Part shown: piece after piece, positions 23,291-31,408 of the stretch | Numbering within the stretch: position 1 is the first letter of the stretch | How the letters are laid out: each line of letters begins with the position of its first letter | Origin: Roseiflexus sp. | GTDB taxonomy: Bacteria; Chloroflexota; Chloroflexia; Chloroflexales; Roseiflexaceae | Assembly (NCBI GenBank): GCA_025062325.1 | Contig: JANXAL010000010.1 | Location: 1-40,932 of the forward strand | Direction: 5' to 3' | Length of the DNA stretch: 40,932 bases | The notes under the pieces: model-generated | What the model saw: the letters and a program-made list of their open reading frames with translations, nothing else | What the model was told of the DNA's origin: nothing | Database searches by the model: none | Translations under genes and position numbers: made by a program

Positions 23291-24247
23291 TTAGTACCCT
23301 GCTTCCTTATCCACTACGTTGAGCAGCGGTTCACCCTTCAGATAGCGGCGCAGGTTCTCAAAGAACAGATTGATGATGCGGTCGCGGGTGCGCGGCGACG
23401 AGTAGGAAATATGCGGCGTAATCCAGACATTGGGCGCCTTCCAGAGCGGATGGTCAGGGGGCAACGGCTCGACCGGCAGCGCATCGAGCGCTGCACCAGC
23501 GATACGTCCGTTGTGCAGCGCTTCCAGGAGTGCATCAGTATCGACAATTTGTCCGCGTGCAATGTTGATCAGGTACGCGCTCGACTTCATGCGCCGGAAG
23601 GCGTCGGCGTCGAACATCCCGCGCGTGGCGGCGGTCAGCGGTGTAGCGATGACGACATAATCAGCCTGCGGGAGGAGGTCACGCCAGCCGTGCGCGCCAA
23701 CCATGAGATCGACCCCATCAGTCGGTTGGGGATGGCGGCGACTAGCGAGGATTCGCATGCCGAAGGCACGCGCCCGTTTTGCGACTTCAGCGCCGATATT
23801 GCCGTAGCCGATGATCAGCAGGGTGCGCTCAAACAATTCGTCGCATGGAATATCTTCGCCGCGATCCCACTCTTCAGGCGCCAGCGCCTTGAGGTCGAAG
23901 GCGCGCTTGACGTGGTTGAGCATATACATGAGGACAAACTCGGCAATGGGGATAGCGTGCGCCCCTGCCGAGTTTGTCAACACAATATCACGTTCAAGGA
24001 TCTCAGGAATGAGGAGGTGCTCAACGCCCGCGCTCGGCGTATGGATCCAGTGCAACTTCGGCGCTGCCGCCAGAACGCGGCGCAGCGCACTGACCGGCGT
24101 CCACCAGCGGAGCATGACAGTCACATCGCTGACGTCCTCCTCCGGCTCTCCGGTATTGTCGAAGCGGATTACCTCCAGGTCCGGCGCCATCTCCGCCAGG
24201 CGTGGTTCAATCAGAGGCGCAAGGGCCTGCGGAATGAGCAATCTCAT
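23291..24247 (-). CDS. D-isomer-specific 2-hydroxyacid dehydrogenase
   Basis: An NAD(P)-dependent oxidoreductase acting on a D-2-hydroxy acid or phosphoglycerate-like substrate. In 318 residues: NAD loop LLIIGYGNIGAEVAKRAR (about 143-160), INIARGQIVDTDALLEAL with catalytic R231, LPVEPLPPDHPLW with E260, and ITPHIS with H279. All three catalytic residues are present. Substrate is not decided by sequence; the length excludes the ACT-domain SerA type. ATG at 24247 is chosen (GAGGTG upstream) over GTG at 24253. 34 bases separate it from the fucosidase gene downstream and 31 from the UPF0173 gene upstream. Confidence 0.92.
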   Translation of the reverse strand: MRLLIPQALAPLIEPRLAEMAPDLEVIRFDNTGEPEEDVSDVTVMLRWWTPVSALRRVLAAAPKLHWIHTPSAGVEHLLIPEILERDIVLTNSAGAHAIPIAEFVLMYMLNHVKRAFDLKALAPEEWDRGEDIPCDELFERTLLIIGYGNIGAEVAKRARAFGMRILASRRHPQPTDGVDLMVGAHGWRDLLPQADYVVIATPLTAATRGMFDADAFRRMKSSAYLINIARGQIVDTDALLEALHNGRIAGAALDALPVEPLPPDHPLWKAPNVWITPHISYSSPRTRDRIINLFFENLRRYLKGEPLLNVVDKEAGY

Positions 24248-24278
24248 GCACACCTCGCAGAAAAGCGACTGTCGCCCG

Positions 24279-25013
24279 TCAACTGACCGACTCGCCCGGT
24301 TTCAGGTCGATGACGGTTACCTCCACGCCGAAGGCGTTGCACTGCTCGCGGAGTTGGTCGGGCGTCCCACGCAGCACTGGGAAGGTGCCGTAGTGCTCTG
24401 GGATGGCAAATTTCGGTCGGATTAGCTTCAGCGCATACGCGGCCTGCATCGGGTCCATGGTAAAGTGATCACCAATCGGCAGAATGACCAGCTCAGGATG
24501 ATACAGATCGCCGATGATCTGCATATCCATTGTCACAGCGGTATCGCCCGTGTGATAGATTGTGAACCCGTTTTCCATCCGCAGCACATATCCTGCCTCA
24601 CAGCCCATTGGCACAATCACGCCATTGTCGGTGAAGGTGCTGCTGTGGGTTGCATGGGTCATCGTGGCGCGGATGCCTGCTACTTCGACCGTGCCGCCTT
24701 TGTTGAAGCCGACCAGCCGGTCCTGACTGACCCCTTTTGATGCAATCCAGCTCGTAATGTCGAACTGCCCGACAATCGTAGCGCTGGTATCATTGGCGAG
24801 CGTCAGGATGTCGGCAATGTGGTCAAAGTGCCCATGGGTCAGGAAAATGGCATCGAGCCCTTCGCTGCGCACCCGCTGCTTCCATTCTTCAGGACAGGAG
24901 GGATTGCCGTCCACCCAGGCGTCGATCAGAATCTTCTTCCCTCCAGGGGTCTGGATATGGAACGTCCCGTGTCCGAGCCAGCTGATCGTCGTGTCACGAC
25001 CAATCGTTGCCAT
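24279..25013 (-). CDS. UPF0173 metal-dependent hydrolase (metallo-beta-lactamase fold)
   Basis: A 244-residue cytoplasmic hydrolase. ISWLGHGTFHIQTPGGKKIL and IDAWVDGNP open the fold; the metal site is LTHGHFDHIAD (residues 58-68). Later MTHATHSS, IYHTGDTAVTMDMQIIG and AIPEHYGTFPVL supply further ligands. This matches the UPF0173/YtkL group, whose natural substrate is not established. The start at 25013 has AAAGGAGGAG upstream; the frame is open to 25055 without support. It is the first gene of the run to 20295. Confidence 0.93.
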   Translation of the reverse strand: MATIGRDTTISWLGHGTFHIQTPGGKKILIDAWVDGNPSCPEEWKQRVRSEGLDAIFLTHGHFDHIADILTLANDTSATIVGQFDITSWIASKGVSQDRLVGFNKGGTVEVAGIRATMTHATHSSTFTDNGVIVPMGCEAGYVLRMENGFTIYHTGDTAVTMDMQIIGDLYHPELVILPIGDHFTMDPMQAAYALKLIRPKFAIPEHYGTFPVLRGTPDQLREQCNAFGVEVTVIDLKPGESVS

Positions 25014-25383
25014 TGCACTCCTCCTTTCCACATACGAGGGTAACCTGGGGCGCATCTGAGACGATATATCCCGTCTGTGTCGCTATGCGGCGACTGGCGT
25101 GGCTCTGAGATTGCGGCGTCTGGCGGAAGTTAGTATAGCACAGGTTGAGATGAGGCGAGAGGCAAGAGGCGAGAGGCGAGAGGCAAGAGGCAGGGGGCGA
25201 GAGGCGGGAGCGGGAAGCAGGGAGGGCGAGAGGCGGGAGCGACAGGCGAGAGGCGCGAGGCAGGAGGGGTGGCGGGTTGAAGGTGCGAACGTTGAAGGTA
25301 GGGCGCGCCCCCCACGCTCCCTGTGCGCCCGCACAAGCGTGCCAACGACAGGCACGGGCGCGCCGCGGGCGCGCCCCCTCGCC
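25014..25383. repeat. Gene-free stretch with GAGGCAAGAGGC low-complexity block
   Basis: From 25142 to about 25275 the sequence is made of imperfect GAGGCGAGAGGCAAGAGGC units, then AGGTGCGAACGTTGAAGG and a GC-rich GGGCGCGCCC run. No coding pattern is seen. It is the same unit type as at 14630, 29340 and 32670. Confidence 0.75.
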
Positions 25384-25557
25384 CACAGGTGTAGATTTTT
25401 CTGGCTAGCCCTTCCATTGCATTGCCTGTTTCAGGCATCAGGACGCCCTAACTCCCCCTTCTCCCACAAGGGGAGAAGGGGGTAGGGGGGATGAGGGGAA
25501 AAAGGGCGTCAGGACGCAGCAAATTCGCTTCGCACCCCAAAAAGCCTACACTTGAGA
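25384..25557 (+). mobile_element. Dispersed palindromic (MITE-like) repeat, copy B
   Basis: About 174 bases with imperfect inverted ends: left CACAGGTGTAGATTTTTC, right (inverted) CTCAAGTGTAGGCTTTTT. The core palindrome is CCCCCTTCTCCC (25454-25465) and GGGGAGAAGGGGG (25470-25482), followed by GGGGGGATGAGGGG and AAAGGGCGTCAGGACGCAGC. Copy C (29073-29247) matches nearly throughout, in the opposite orientation. It encodes no protein. A HicB-like fragment follows at once on the right. Confidence 0.82.
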
Positions 25558-25569
25558 GGGTGGGAGAAA

Positions 25570-25716
25570 GTGAGCGAAGAAGACATGATCCAGGAAGCGT
25601 TACACAATGCAAGCGACGCTCTGCAGGCTCTTCTGGAGGGTTGGGCAGCGCTGGGGCGACCAATACCCGCCGTTTTACAGCCCTCTCCTCCGAATGCGCC
25701 CATTAGGTCAGGATGA
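25570..25716 (+). pseudogene. HicB-like antitoxin C-terminal fragment
   Basis: From GTG 25570 (or ATG 25585) a frame of 43-48 codons reads MIQEALHNASDALQALLEGW then AALGRPIPAVLQP. This resembles the end of HicB/UPF0150 antitoxins ('leeAlanareALelyLe...dG.piP'). The N-terminal strand part is missing, and the preceding bases belong to repeat copy B, which ends near 25557, so the gene seems cut by it. No HicA toxin is seen. Confidence 0.45.
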
Positions 25717-25857
25717 GCGCATCACGGGCATTCTGGCGCCAGCCGGGCATTGATAGGGATGAGTTCCACAAGCGATAGCGGAACGAAGGTACAAAGTGAA
25801 AGAGTGCAAGGCGCAAACGTTGAACGTTCAACGCTGAACGTTCAACGTCCAAACCCC
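25717..25857. repeat. AACGTTGAACGTTCAACG tandem palindromes
   Basis: At about 25818-25852 the sequence AACGTTGAACGTTCAACG is followed by CTGAACGTTCAACGTCC: overlapping inverted and direct copies of GAACGTTC. Similar motifs lie at 8918 and 25286. No gene is seen. Confidence 0.6.
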
Positions 25858-26517
25858 TCACGCTGCCATCAACGCTTCGCGCAACTTGCCGACGACCATG
25901 CTCTCCGGTGCAGCGCCTTCGATGTGCACGACATCGTCGATAACCGTGCGCGGCACGCCCATCACCTCGTAGCGCTCGCCAAGGTCGGGGAACTCGGTGA
26001 CCTCGACGACATCGGCGGTGATCAGCGGGCTGGCATACGCCAGGCGGTGCGCCAGCACTCCGGCGCGCGGACAGTAGGGACACCCAGGCGTGACAAAGAC
26101 CTGCAGGTGCATCGGTTTCTTTAATTCGTTCAGGAATCGGCGTGTCGCCGGTTGCAGCTCCACCGTGTCGCTGCCAACCATCCGCAGCGCTTCGAGCAGG
26201 GTCACGAACTCATAGCCGCTCGGAATGCCGTAGAAACGCACACCGTAGTTCTGCGCCTCTTCGCCGCCAAGGATGACGATGGCTGGCGCCTTATCGACGC
26301 CAAGTTCGGCTGCGCGCGCAGCGTCTGCCTGCAAATCATATTTCTCCACCCGCAGCAATGGGTGAATGCCCGCAACTTCCTCGACTAACTCACCAGTGAG
26401 ATCGCATAGCTCACAGTTCTCTTTGCTGCTGAAAAATGCCATTGTCACCGGTCGCTTCAGTCCTTCGTCGAGTTGCTCGCGGACAATTTTCCGGTCCTTA
26501 TCGTTCAAGAGCGCCAT
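25858..26517 (-). CDS. Double-CXXC glutaredoxin/thioredoxin-like protein (PDO type)
   Basis: A 219-residue protein with two thioredoxin folds in tandem. The first has FFSSKENCELCDL (C35, C38); the second has FVTPGCPYCPRAG (C146, C149) and the cis-Pro block MGVPRTVID. Two folds and two CXXC sites are the design of protein disulfide oxidoreductases known from thermophiles, which keep or form disulfides in cytoplasmic proteins or act as glutaredoxin-like reductants. No signal peptide. ATG at 26517 has AAGGAGG nine bases upstream. It is 68 bases behind the PIG-L gene on the same strand. Confidence 0.9.
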   Translation of the reverse strand: MALLNDKDRKIVREQLDEGLKRPVTMAFFSSKENCELCDLTGELVEEVAGIHPLLRVEKYDLQADAARAAELGVDKAPAIVILGGEEAQNYGVRFYGIPSGYEFVTLLEALRMVGSDTVELQPATRRFLNELKKPMHLQVFVTPGCPYCPRAGVLAHRLAYASPLITADVVEVTEFPDLGERYEVMGVPRTVIDDVVHIEGAAPESMVVGKLREALMAA

Positions 26518-26585
26518 TGAGCTTTCCTCCTTTGTGCGTGCGGTTATTCTGCCAATACGATGTGTGGAGCGCGGCAAACGTTACA

Positions 26586-27311
26586 TCACCCATGCAACGC
26601 AGGCAGGAAGACTGTCGGACTGCGCACCAGCAGCGGACTCTGGCTCTTGAATGCTTCGGCATACGCCACGCCAAAAAGCCGCCCGATGTAGGCATCCTCC
26701 GCTTCGTACAGGGTCAATAGCCGGTCGTGCCCCTCTTCGACCCTGAAGATTGAGCCATACTCCGCCAGAGCAGCGCGTTTGCGGTCGTAAGTGGCGCTGA
26801 CATCCACAGCAAAGGCGAAGTCGCGGCCCCATGGCGGCTCCATCTTGCAATGTGGATAGAACAGACGCTCGACTGCCCAGGGTTGCGTGTCGCCGAGCGC
26901 CTCCCCGCCCGGCACACGATCCCAGTGATCGAGGCGCGCATAGAACACCGCAGCGCTCACTAGGCTGCCAACAGCCGCATGATCCGGGTGGACGCATGCG
27001 TCGGTCGTGGCAAAAACGAGTGCGGGACGATGGATGCGGATCAGGCGGGCGACTTCGAGACGCAGATGGAGCGTGTCGGTGATCATGCGATCCTGACCGT
27101 CGAGAAACAGCCGATCGGCGCCCAGACGCGCCGCTGCGCGCCGCGCTTGTTCGGCACGCACCCCCGGCGCTGCAAAGTCGCTCGGCTCGCCATCACACAG
27201 ATCGACGAGCAACACCCGTTTCCCCTCTTCTGTCAGGAGCGCGATTGTGCCGCCCATCTGCACTTCGGCATCATCAGGGTGCGCAGAGATGACCATGACA
27301 TCGTATGGCAT
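26586..27311 (-). CDS. PIG-L family N-deacetylase (LmbE-like)
   Basis: A zinc-dependent deacetylase of 241 residues. VISAHPDDAEVQMGGTIALL (residues 7-26) holds the first His/Asp ligands and the catalytic Asp; CVHPDHAAVG (about 106-115) holds the last His. The GlcNAc-Ins and BshB bacillithiol enzymes belong here, as do many of unknown substrate. No mycothiol or bacillithiol genes are near. The thioredoxin-like gene downstream makes a low-molecular-weight thiol role tempting but unproven. The ATG has AAAGGAG upstream. Confidence 0.92.
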   Translation of the reverse strand: MPYDVMVISAHPDDAEVQMGGTIALLTEEGKRVLLVDLCDGEPSDFAAPGVRAEQARRAAARLGADRLFLDGQDRMITDTLHLRLEVARLIRIHRPALVFATTDACVHPDHAAVGSLVSAAVFYARLDHWDRVPGGEALGDTQPWAVERLFYPHCKMEPPWGRDFAFAVDVSATYDRKRAALAEYGSIFRVEEGHDRLLTLYEAEDAYIGRLFGVAYAEAFKSQSPLLVRSPTVFLPALHG

Positions 27312-27370
27312 GGTTCGCTCCTTTCTGGCAAGAGGACCGATCTGGTTACGGATAAGATGCAGGCGGGCGG

Positions 27371-27399
27371 TTCATCGTTACGTGTACCGATGGTATAAT
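27371..27399 (+). promoter_or_regulatory. Probable promoter with perfect -10 TATAAT
   Basis: TATAAT at 27394-27399 with TTCATC at 27371-27376, spacer 17. The -10 is perfect and the -35 is poor. It would drive the decayed frame and the MFS gene behind it. Confidence 0.5.
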
Positions 27400-27810
27400 T
27401 GCTCCTCCTATCTGGCGAGGCGGCAAGCAAGAGCGGCGCTGGTTGTGGCGCTGGCGCACCTGCATGGTGCGACGAGCCTGCACGATGAGAACGGCAAACT
27501 GGCTCATGGTGTGCTGGATACGCGCCGCAGTCTGGCGCTGGACCGCGATTTGATTGACCGGATCGAACCGGACCTGGCGCGTGTGCTGTTCGATGATTTC
27601 GTCCGCGAAGCGCGCGAGCGGCTTAACCCTTAGCAATTGCACTGACTGGCGCTCAACCAGCTCGACGCTGCGATTGCCGCTGGCGAACGCCCTGAGGCGC
27701 ACCTGCGCTATCGCGCACTGATCAAAGGACTTGGCATTACTGCCGAGATGGTCGAACCCTTCCGGCATGCTCTTGTGTTGAAGAATGAGCTGAACATCTT
27801 CCCGCAACAC
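27400..27810 (+). pseudogene. Broken gene fused in frame before an MFS gene
   Basis: One frame reads like protein from about 27415 (QARAALVVALAHLHGATSLH, GVLDTRRSLALDRDLIDRIE, LARVLFDDFVREARERLNP). It is broken by TAG at 27631 and TGA at 27643, then continues in the same frame (LNQLDAAIAAGERPEAHLRY, RALIKGLGITAEMVEPFRHA, LVLKNELNIFPQH) straight into the MFS ATG at 27811. No start with a ribosome binding site is seen. Family is not recognised. Two close stops in an otherwise good frame indicate a pseudogene, or two small genes. Confidence 0.5.
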
Positions 27811-29052
27811 ATGACCGTTACACCGTCGCAGCGCAGCACGTTTGCCGCAAAGACATTCGCGGCGTTACGGTATCGCAACTATCGTCTCTGGTTCTTCGGG
27901 CAGATGGTGTCGCTCTTTGGCTCGTGGATGCAAACCACTGCCCAGGGATTTTTGGTCTTCCAGTTGACCGGTTCGCCCGCATATCTGGGATATGTAGGGT
28001 TTGCCACTGGCGTTCCCACCTGGGCACTGACCCTCTACGGCGGCGTGGTCGCTGATCGTGTGCCGCGCCGCACGCTCCTGATGATCACGCAAACGGCGCA
28101 GATGGCGCTAGCGTTCATACTGGCGGCGCTTGTATTCACCGGCGTCGTGCAGCCCTGGCATATTGTCGCGCTCTCGTTCCTGTTGGGGGTAGCCAACGCC
28201 TTTGATGCGCCAGCGCGTCTGGCATTCGTGCGCGAGCTGGTAGACAAAGAGGACTTGACCAACGGCATTGCCCTAAATGCGACCATGTTCAATTTGGCGA
28301 CGACTACCGGACCGGCGATAGCCGGGGTGACCTACAATCTGGTGGGACCGGCATGGTGCTTCATGCTCAACGGCATCTCATTCCTGGCGGTGATCGGCGC
28401 ACTCTGGCGCATGCGGATTGCGCCGAAACCGGCGGCGCCGCGCAGCGCTTCAGCGTGGCGCGACCTGCGCGAAGGGCTGAGTTACATCCTGCACGAACCA
28501 GTGGTGCGCACGTTGATTGCGCTGGTAGGGGTAACGAGTTGCTTCGGCATCTCGTTTGCGACGCTCTTTCCGGCATGGGCGGTGCGCATTCTGGGAGGTG
28601 ATGCAACGACGACCGGCCTCCTGCAATCAGCGCGCGGCTTGGGAGCGCTCCTAGGCGCGTTGTTGATTGCGTCGCTCGGGCGCTTTCAGTTCAAAGGGCG
28701 CCTGCTGACCATTGGCTCATTTGCATTTCCGACGCTGCTCATTCTGCTGACCTTCACGAACTGGCTGCCGTTGACTCTGGCAATTCTGGTGGCTTCCGGG
28801 CTGGCAGTGATCCTGATTATGAATCTGGCGAATGCTCTGGTGCAGACGCTGGCGCCGGATGCGCTGCGTGGTCGGGTCATGGCAGTCTACAGTATGGTCT
28901 TTTTCGGAATGATGCCAGTTGGCGCATTGTGGATCGGGTTGATTGCCGAGCATGCGGGCGAACCGACGGCGGTGATCAGCGGAGCACTGGCAGTGCTCTG
29001 CGCTGCAGCACTGATCTTTGTCGCTATGCCGCAGATACGGGCGTTGCCGTGA
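27811..29052 (+). CDS. MFS exporter, MFS_3/enterobactin-exporter-like
   Basis: 413 residues with about twelve membrane segments. FAALRYRNYRLWFFGQMVSL and GSWMQTTAQGFLVFQLTGSP are the N-terminal signature of the EntS/MFS_3 group. ADRVPRRTLLMITQ is the loop 2-3 motif; NAFDAPARLAFVRELVDKED and NGIALNATMFNLATTTGPAI are also typical. Likely an efflux permease for a small molecule. ATG at 27811 has no ribosome binding site; the upstream decayed frame runs into it without a stop, so translation may start elsewhere. A GGTAGGGGTTAGGGG tract touches the stop. Confidence 0.9.
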   Translation: MTVTPSQRSTFAAKTFAALRYRNYRLWFFGQMVSLFGSWMQTTAQGFLVFQLTGSPAYLGYVGFATGVPTWALTLYGGVVADRVPRRTLLMITQTAQMALAFILAALVFTGVVQPWHIVALSFLLGVANAFDAPARLAFVRELVDKEDLTNGIALNATMFNLATTTGPAIAGVTYNLVGPAWCFMLNGISFLAVIGALWRMRIAPKPAAPRSASAWRDLREGLSYILHEPVVRTLIALVGVTSCFGISFATLFPAWAVRILGGDATTTGLLQSARGLGALLGALLIASLGRFQFKGRLLTIGSFAFPTLLILLTFTNWLPLTLAILVASGLAVILIMNLANALVQTLAPDALRGRVMAVYSMVFFGMMPVGALWIGLIAEHAGEPTAVISGALAVLCAAALIFVAMPQIRALP

Positions 29053-29070
29053 GGTAGGGGTTAGGGGTTG
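29053..29070. repeat. TTAGGGG tract touching a stop codon
   Basis: GGTAGGGGTTAGGGGTTG starts at the base after the TGA stop of the MFS gene. A sister tract, CTAGGGGTTGGGGGTTAGGG, lies at 29250 just beyond repeat copy C. Confidence 0.8.
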
Positions 29071-29072
29071 AT

Positions 29073-29247
29073 CTCAAGTGGAGTCTTTTTGGCGTGCGAA
29101 ACGGCTTTGCCGTATCCTGACGCCCTTTCTCCCCTCATCCCCCCTTACCCCCTTCTCCCACAAGGGGAGAAGGGGGAGTTTGCGCGTCCCAACGCTCCGA
29201 GCGGATAATGCAACATAAGGGCTCGCCGGAAAAATCTGCACCTGTGA
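29073..29247 (-). mobile_element. Dispersed palindromic (MITE-like) repeat, copy C
   Basis: Reverse orientation of copy B. Ends: CTCAAGTGGAGTCTTTTT on the left and GAAAAATCTGCACCTGTGAG on the right. The core palindrome is CCCCCTTCTCCC (29148-29159) and GGGGAGAAGGGGG (29164-29176). Shared inner blocks include CCTGACGCCCTTTCTCCCCT. Both sides are flanked by TTAGGGG tracts. Confidence 0.82.
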
Positions 29248-29670
29248 GGCTAGGGGTTGGGGGTTAGGGGTCGGGAATAGGGAAGCGAATAAGCGAATGA
29301 ACCAGTCAACGAATAGGGAAGCGAATAAACGAAGGCGCGCCTTTTGCCTCGTACCTCTCGCCTCTCGCCTGTTTCGCCTGTCAACGAATGGAGCAGCGAA
29401 GAAGCGAATGCGCGCTTCTTGCCCTGTACCTCTTGCCTCACGCCGCTTGCGCCTGTCAACGAATGGGGTAGCGAAGAAGCGAATGAACCGGTCAGTGAAT
29501 CGGGAAGCGGATGAGCGAATGCGCGCCCTTTGACCCGTGCCTTTTGCCCCCTGCCTCTTGCCTCTCGCCTTATACCTCTTGTCTTATACCTCTTGTCTTA
29601 TACCTCTTGCCTTATACCTCTTGCCTCGCACCTCTTGCCTCGCACCTCGCACCTCGCGCCTCTCATCCCT
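29248..29670. repeat. Low-complexity blocks, reversed orientation
   Basis: GGGAAGCGAATAAGCGAATG units with TCAACGAATGG, then CCTCTCGCCTCTCGCC and CCTCTTGTCTTATACCTCTTG units (the last at 13-16 bp spacing, about 29565-29650). This is the reverse complement of the design at 14630-14875 and 32670-32860. No gene; open frames here are artefacts of the repeats. Confidence 0.8.
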
Positions 29671-29792
29671 TAAATGACAAAACTGTAATGTCACTCTGGC
29701 AACATTGGTACTATGATCGGGGTGGGCGCATTCCTCCCAGCATCACTGCCACGCCGCCTCGTTGTCGCCTCAATTTGGAAGGAGGGACCGTC

Positions 29793-30584
29793 ATGAGACC
29801 CCTTACTCGCATGGTCCTGTTCCTGCTCGTGGTAGTCGCACTCACGATGTTTGCGCCGACTGCCCCCGCACAGGCAGCCACGACCGCTTCATCGCCCCGG
29901 ATTACGTATGTCGCCCTTGGTGACTCGCTCGGCTTTGGTCTGTGGGATTTCAGTCGCGGCGGGTATGTCTATCGCTACGCGGCGATGCTCGCCGCTGACA
30001 CCGGCGCCACGGTTTCGTTGATCAACCTCAGCGTTCCAGGATGGACCAGCAGCGATCTGCTAAAGGCGTTGCGCACAAGCTGGACGTTTCGCCTGTCGGT
30101 CGCTTCAGCGCAGGTGGTGACGTGGGACATTGGCGGGAATGACCTGCTGCGCGCCCGCGACCGGTATATTGCCGGCACGTGCGGCGGCACGGCTTGTCTG
30201 GAGGAAGCGGTAGCGACATTCGAGACCAATTGGAAAGCCATTGTGTGGGAGATTGTCAGGCTGCGCGGCGGCCGCCCGACGGTCTACCGCACGATGGACC
30301 TGTACTACCCGTTCGTTGCGCAGGATGCCGCCAGCGAACGCCTGCCGGTGTTGCTGCCCTATCTCAGGGAGGCAAACGCCATCATTAACTCGACGGGATG
30401 CGGCGTCGAGACGGCGCAGGTCTATCAGGCGTTCAATGGCAGTTACACCGATCCTCTCCAGCCATCGCAGTACCTTTCGTTCGACGGCTACCATCCAAAT
30501 TCGGCGGGACATGCTGTGATTGCAAGGCAGCTCCGCACGTTGGGGTATGAGCCAGCAGTAGCAACGCCGGTCATGTGCCCGTAA
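29793..30584 (+). CDS. Secreted SGNH/GDSL hydrolase
   Basis: A 263-residue exported esterase/lipase-like enzyme. Signal peptide about residues 1-29 (MRPLTRMVLFLLVVVALTMF, cleavage near AQAA). Block I is VALGDSLGFG with S45; GGND (114-117) is block III; the last block DGYHPNSAGH gives D231 and H234. So the Ser-Asp-His triad and oxyanion Gly and Asn are all present. Substrate may be an acylated glycan, lipid or ester; not decided. The start at 29793 has GGAAGGAGGG just upstream; the frame is open into low-complexity sequence further up, which is not coding. Confidence 0.92.
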   Translation: MRPLTRMVLFLLVVVALTMFAPTAPAQAATTASSPRITYVALGDSLGFGLWDFSRGGYVYRYAAMLAADTGATVSLINLSVPGWTSSDLLKALRTSWTFRLSVASAQVVTWDIGGNDLLRARDRYIAGTCGGTACLEEAVATFETNWKAIVWEIVRLRGGRPTVYRTMDLYYPFVAQDAASERLPVLLPYLREANAIINSTGCGVETAQVYQAFNGSYTDPLQPSQYLSFDGYHPNSAGHAVIARQLRTLGYEPAVATPVMCP

Positions 30585-30760
30585 ATTGATAAACTCACGT
30601 GGCAGCGCGTTTTTTTGGGTTCTGCCAGAGCCTGTGGCAGCATGGCGCTCTCGATAAAGGCGGTGATGCGGCGGCAAAGCCGCTGCACTGCCAAAGAAGA
30701 CAATATCGCTCTACCAAAGGCAGAAAGAGCCTTCGTATAGCTTGTCTTGTCAATTGACAA

Positions 30761-30823
30761 TTCTCCCCGGCTATGCTACTTTGCTATCGTGTCTTCTCGC
30801 ATTCTGACGATAGCCGGGGAGAA
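30761..30823 (+). promoter_or_regulatory. Leader hairpin covering a ribosome binding site
   Basis: TTCTCCCCGGCTAT (30761-30774) pairs perfectly with ATAGCCGGGGAGAA (30810-30823). The right arm contains GGGGAGAA, the only ribosome binding site for the ATG at 30826. A competing stem, GCTATCGT (30783-30790) with ACGATAGC (30807-30814), overlaps the right arm. Two exclusive folds over a start are typical of translational control; the gene behind is now a pseudogene. Confidence 0.6.
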
Positions 30824-30825
30824 CG

Positions 30826-31330
30826 ATGGCCACCCTCACACTCAACGGCGGCGCACTGGTGTGCACCCGCCCTCGGCCTTGTTGGCCGCAGTGGGACGCA
30901 CGCGAAAGGCCATGGGTTCTTAATGTGCTGCGCAGTGATGACTGGAGCGGGTTCGCGCCGGTCGTTGCAGAGTTTGAACGCGCATTCGCGCAATGTCACG
31001 GCGCTGCTTTCGGCACTGCCACAGTCAACGGTGCGCAAGCGCTGGTCGCCGCACTCACAGCGGCGAGCATTAGTTCTGGCGATGAGGTGACTGTTCCCCT
31101 ACCTCTTACATCGCCACAGCATCAGCGATGCGGCTGGTTGGCGCCACCCCGGTGTTCGTCCATATCCGAGACAAACACACGCCGATTCGATACGGCAGCG
31201 GTTGAAGGCGTTCAGCCTCGACCGGCAATCCCTTCCCTCTCTACTGGCATGCCTTGCCCAGTCCGGCATTCGCACGCGCCAGAGCGTCCTCGAATGTTGG
31301 GCAGGCATAGTGCAAGGCGATTTGGCTGCC
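30826..31330 (+). pseudogene. Decayed DegT/DnrJ/EryC1 aminotransferase
   Basis: From ATG 30826 the frame reads like the N-terminal part of PLP-dependent sugar aminotransferases: WPQWDARERPWVLNVLRSDD, APVVAEFERAFAQCHGAAFG and ATVNGAQALVAALTAASIS, then GDEVTVP. Near 31095 the match shifts to another frame (IATASAMRLVGATPVFVHIR). It returns to the first frame near 31185 (RFDTAAVEGVQPRPAIPS) and then fades after about 31260. At least two frameshifts and loss of the last two thirds, including the PLP lysine, make it non-functional. A strong ribosome binding site and a leader hairpin remain. Confidence 0.72.
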
Positions 31331-31408
31331 GCAAAGGCGCGAAGATGCCGGATCGCACTGATTGCACACCTGTACACCTTTGCGCCTTTGGGTTAACTTT
31401 TTCGAGAA

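Noticed and set aside
23186-24286. 366-codon plus-strand open frame
   Set aside because: Antisense to the hydroxyacid dehydrogenase, which has full catalytic motifs on the other strand.
29511-29792. N-terminal extension of the SGNH hydrolase
   Set aside because: It translates CTCTTGCC repeats; the signal peptide and GGAAGGAGGG fix the start at 29793.
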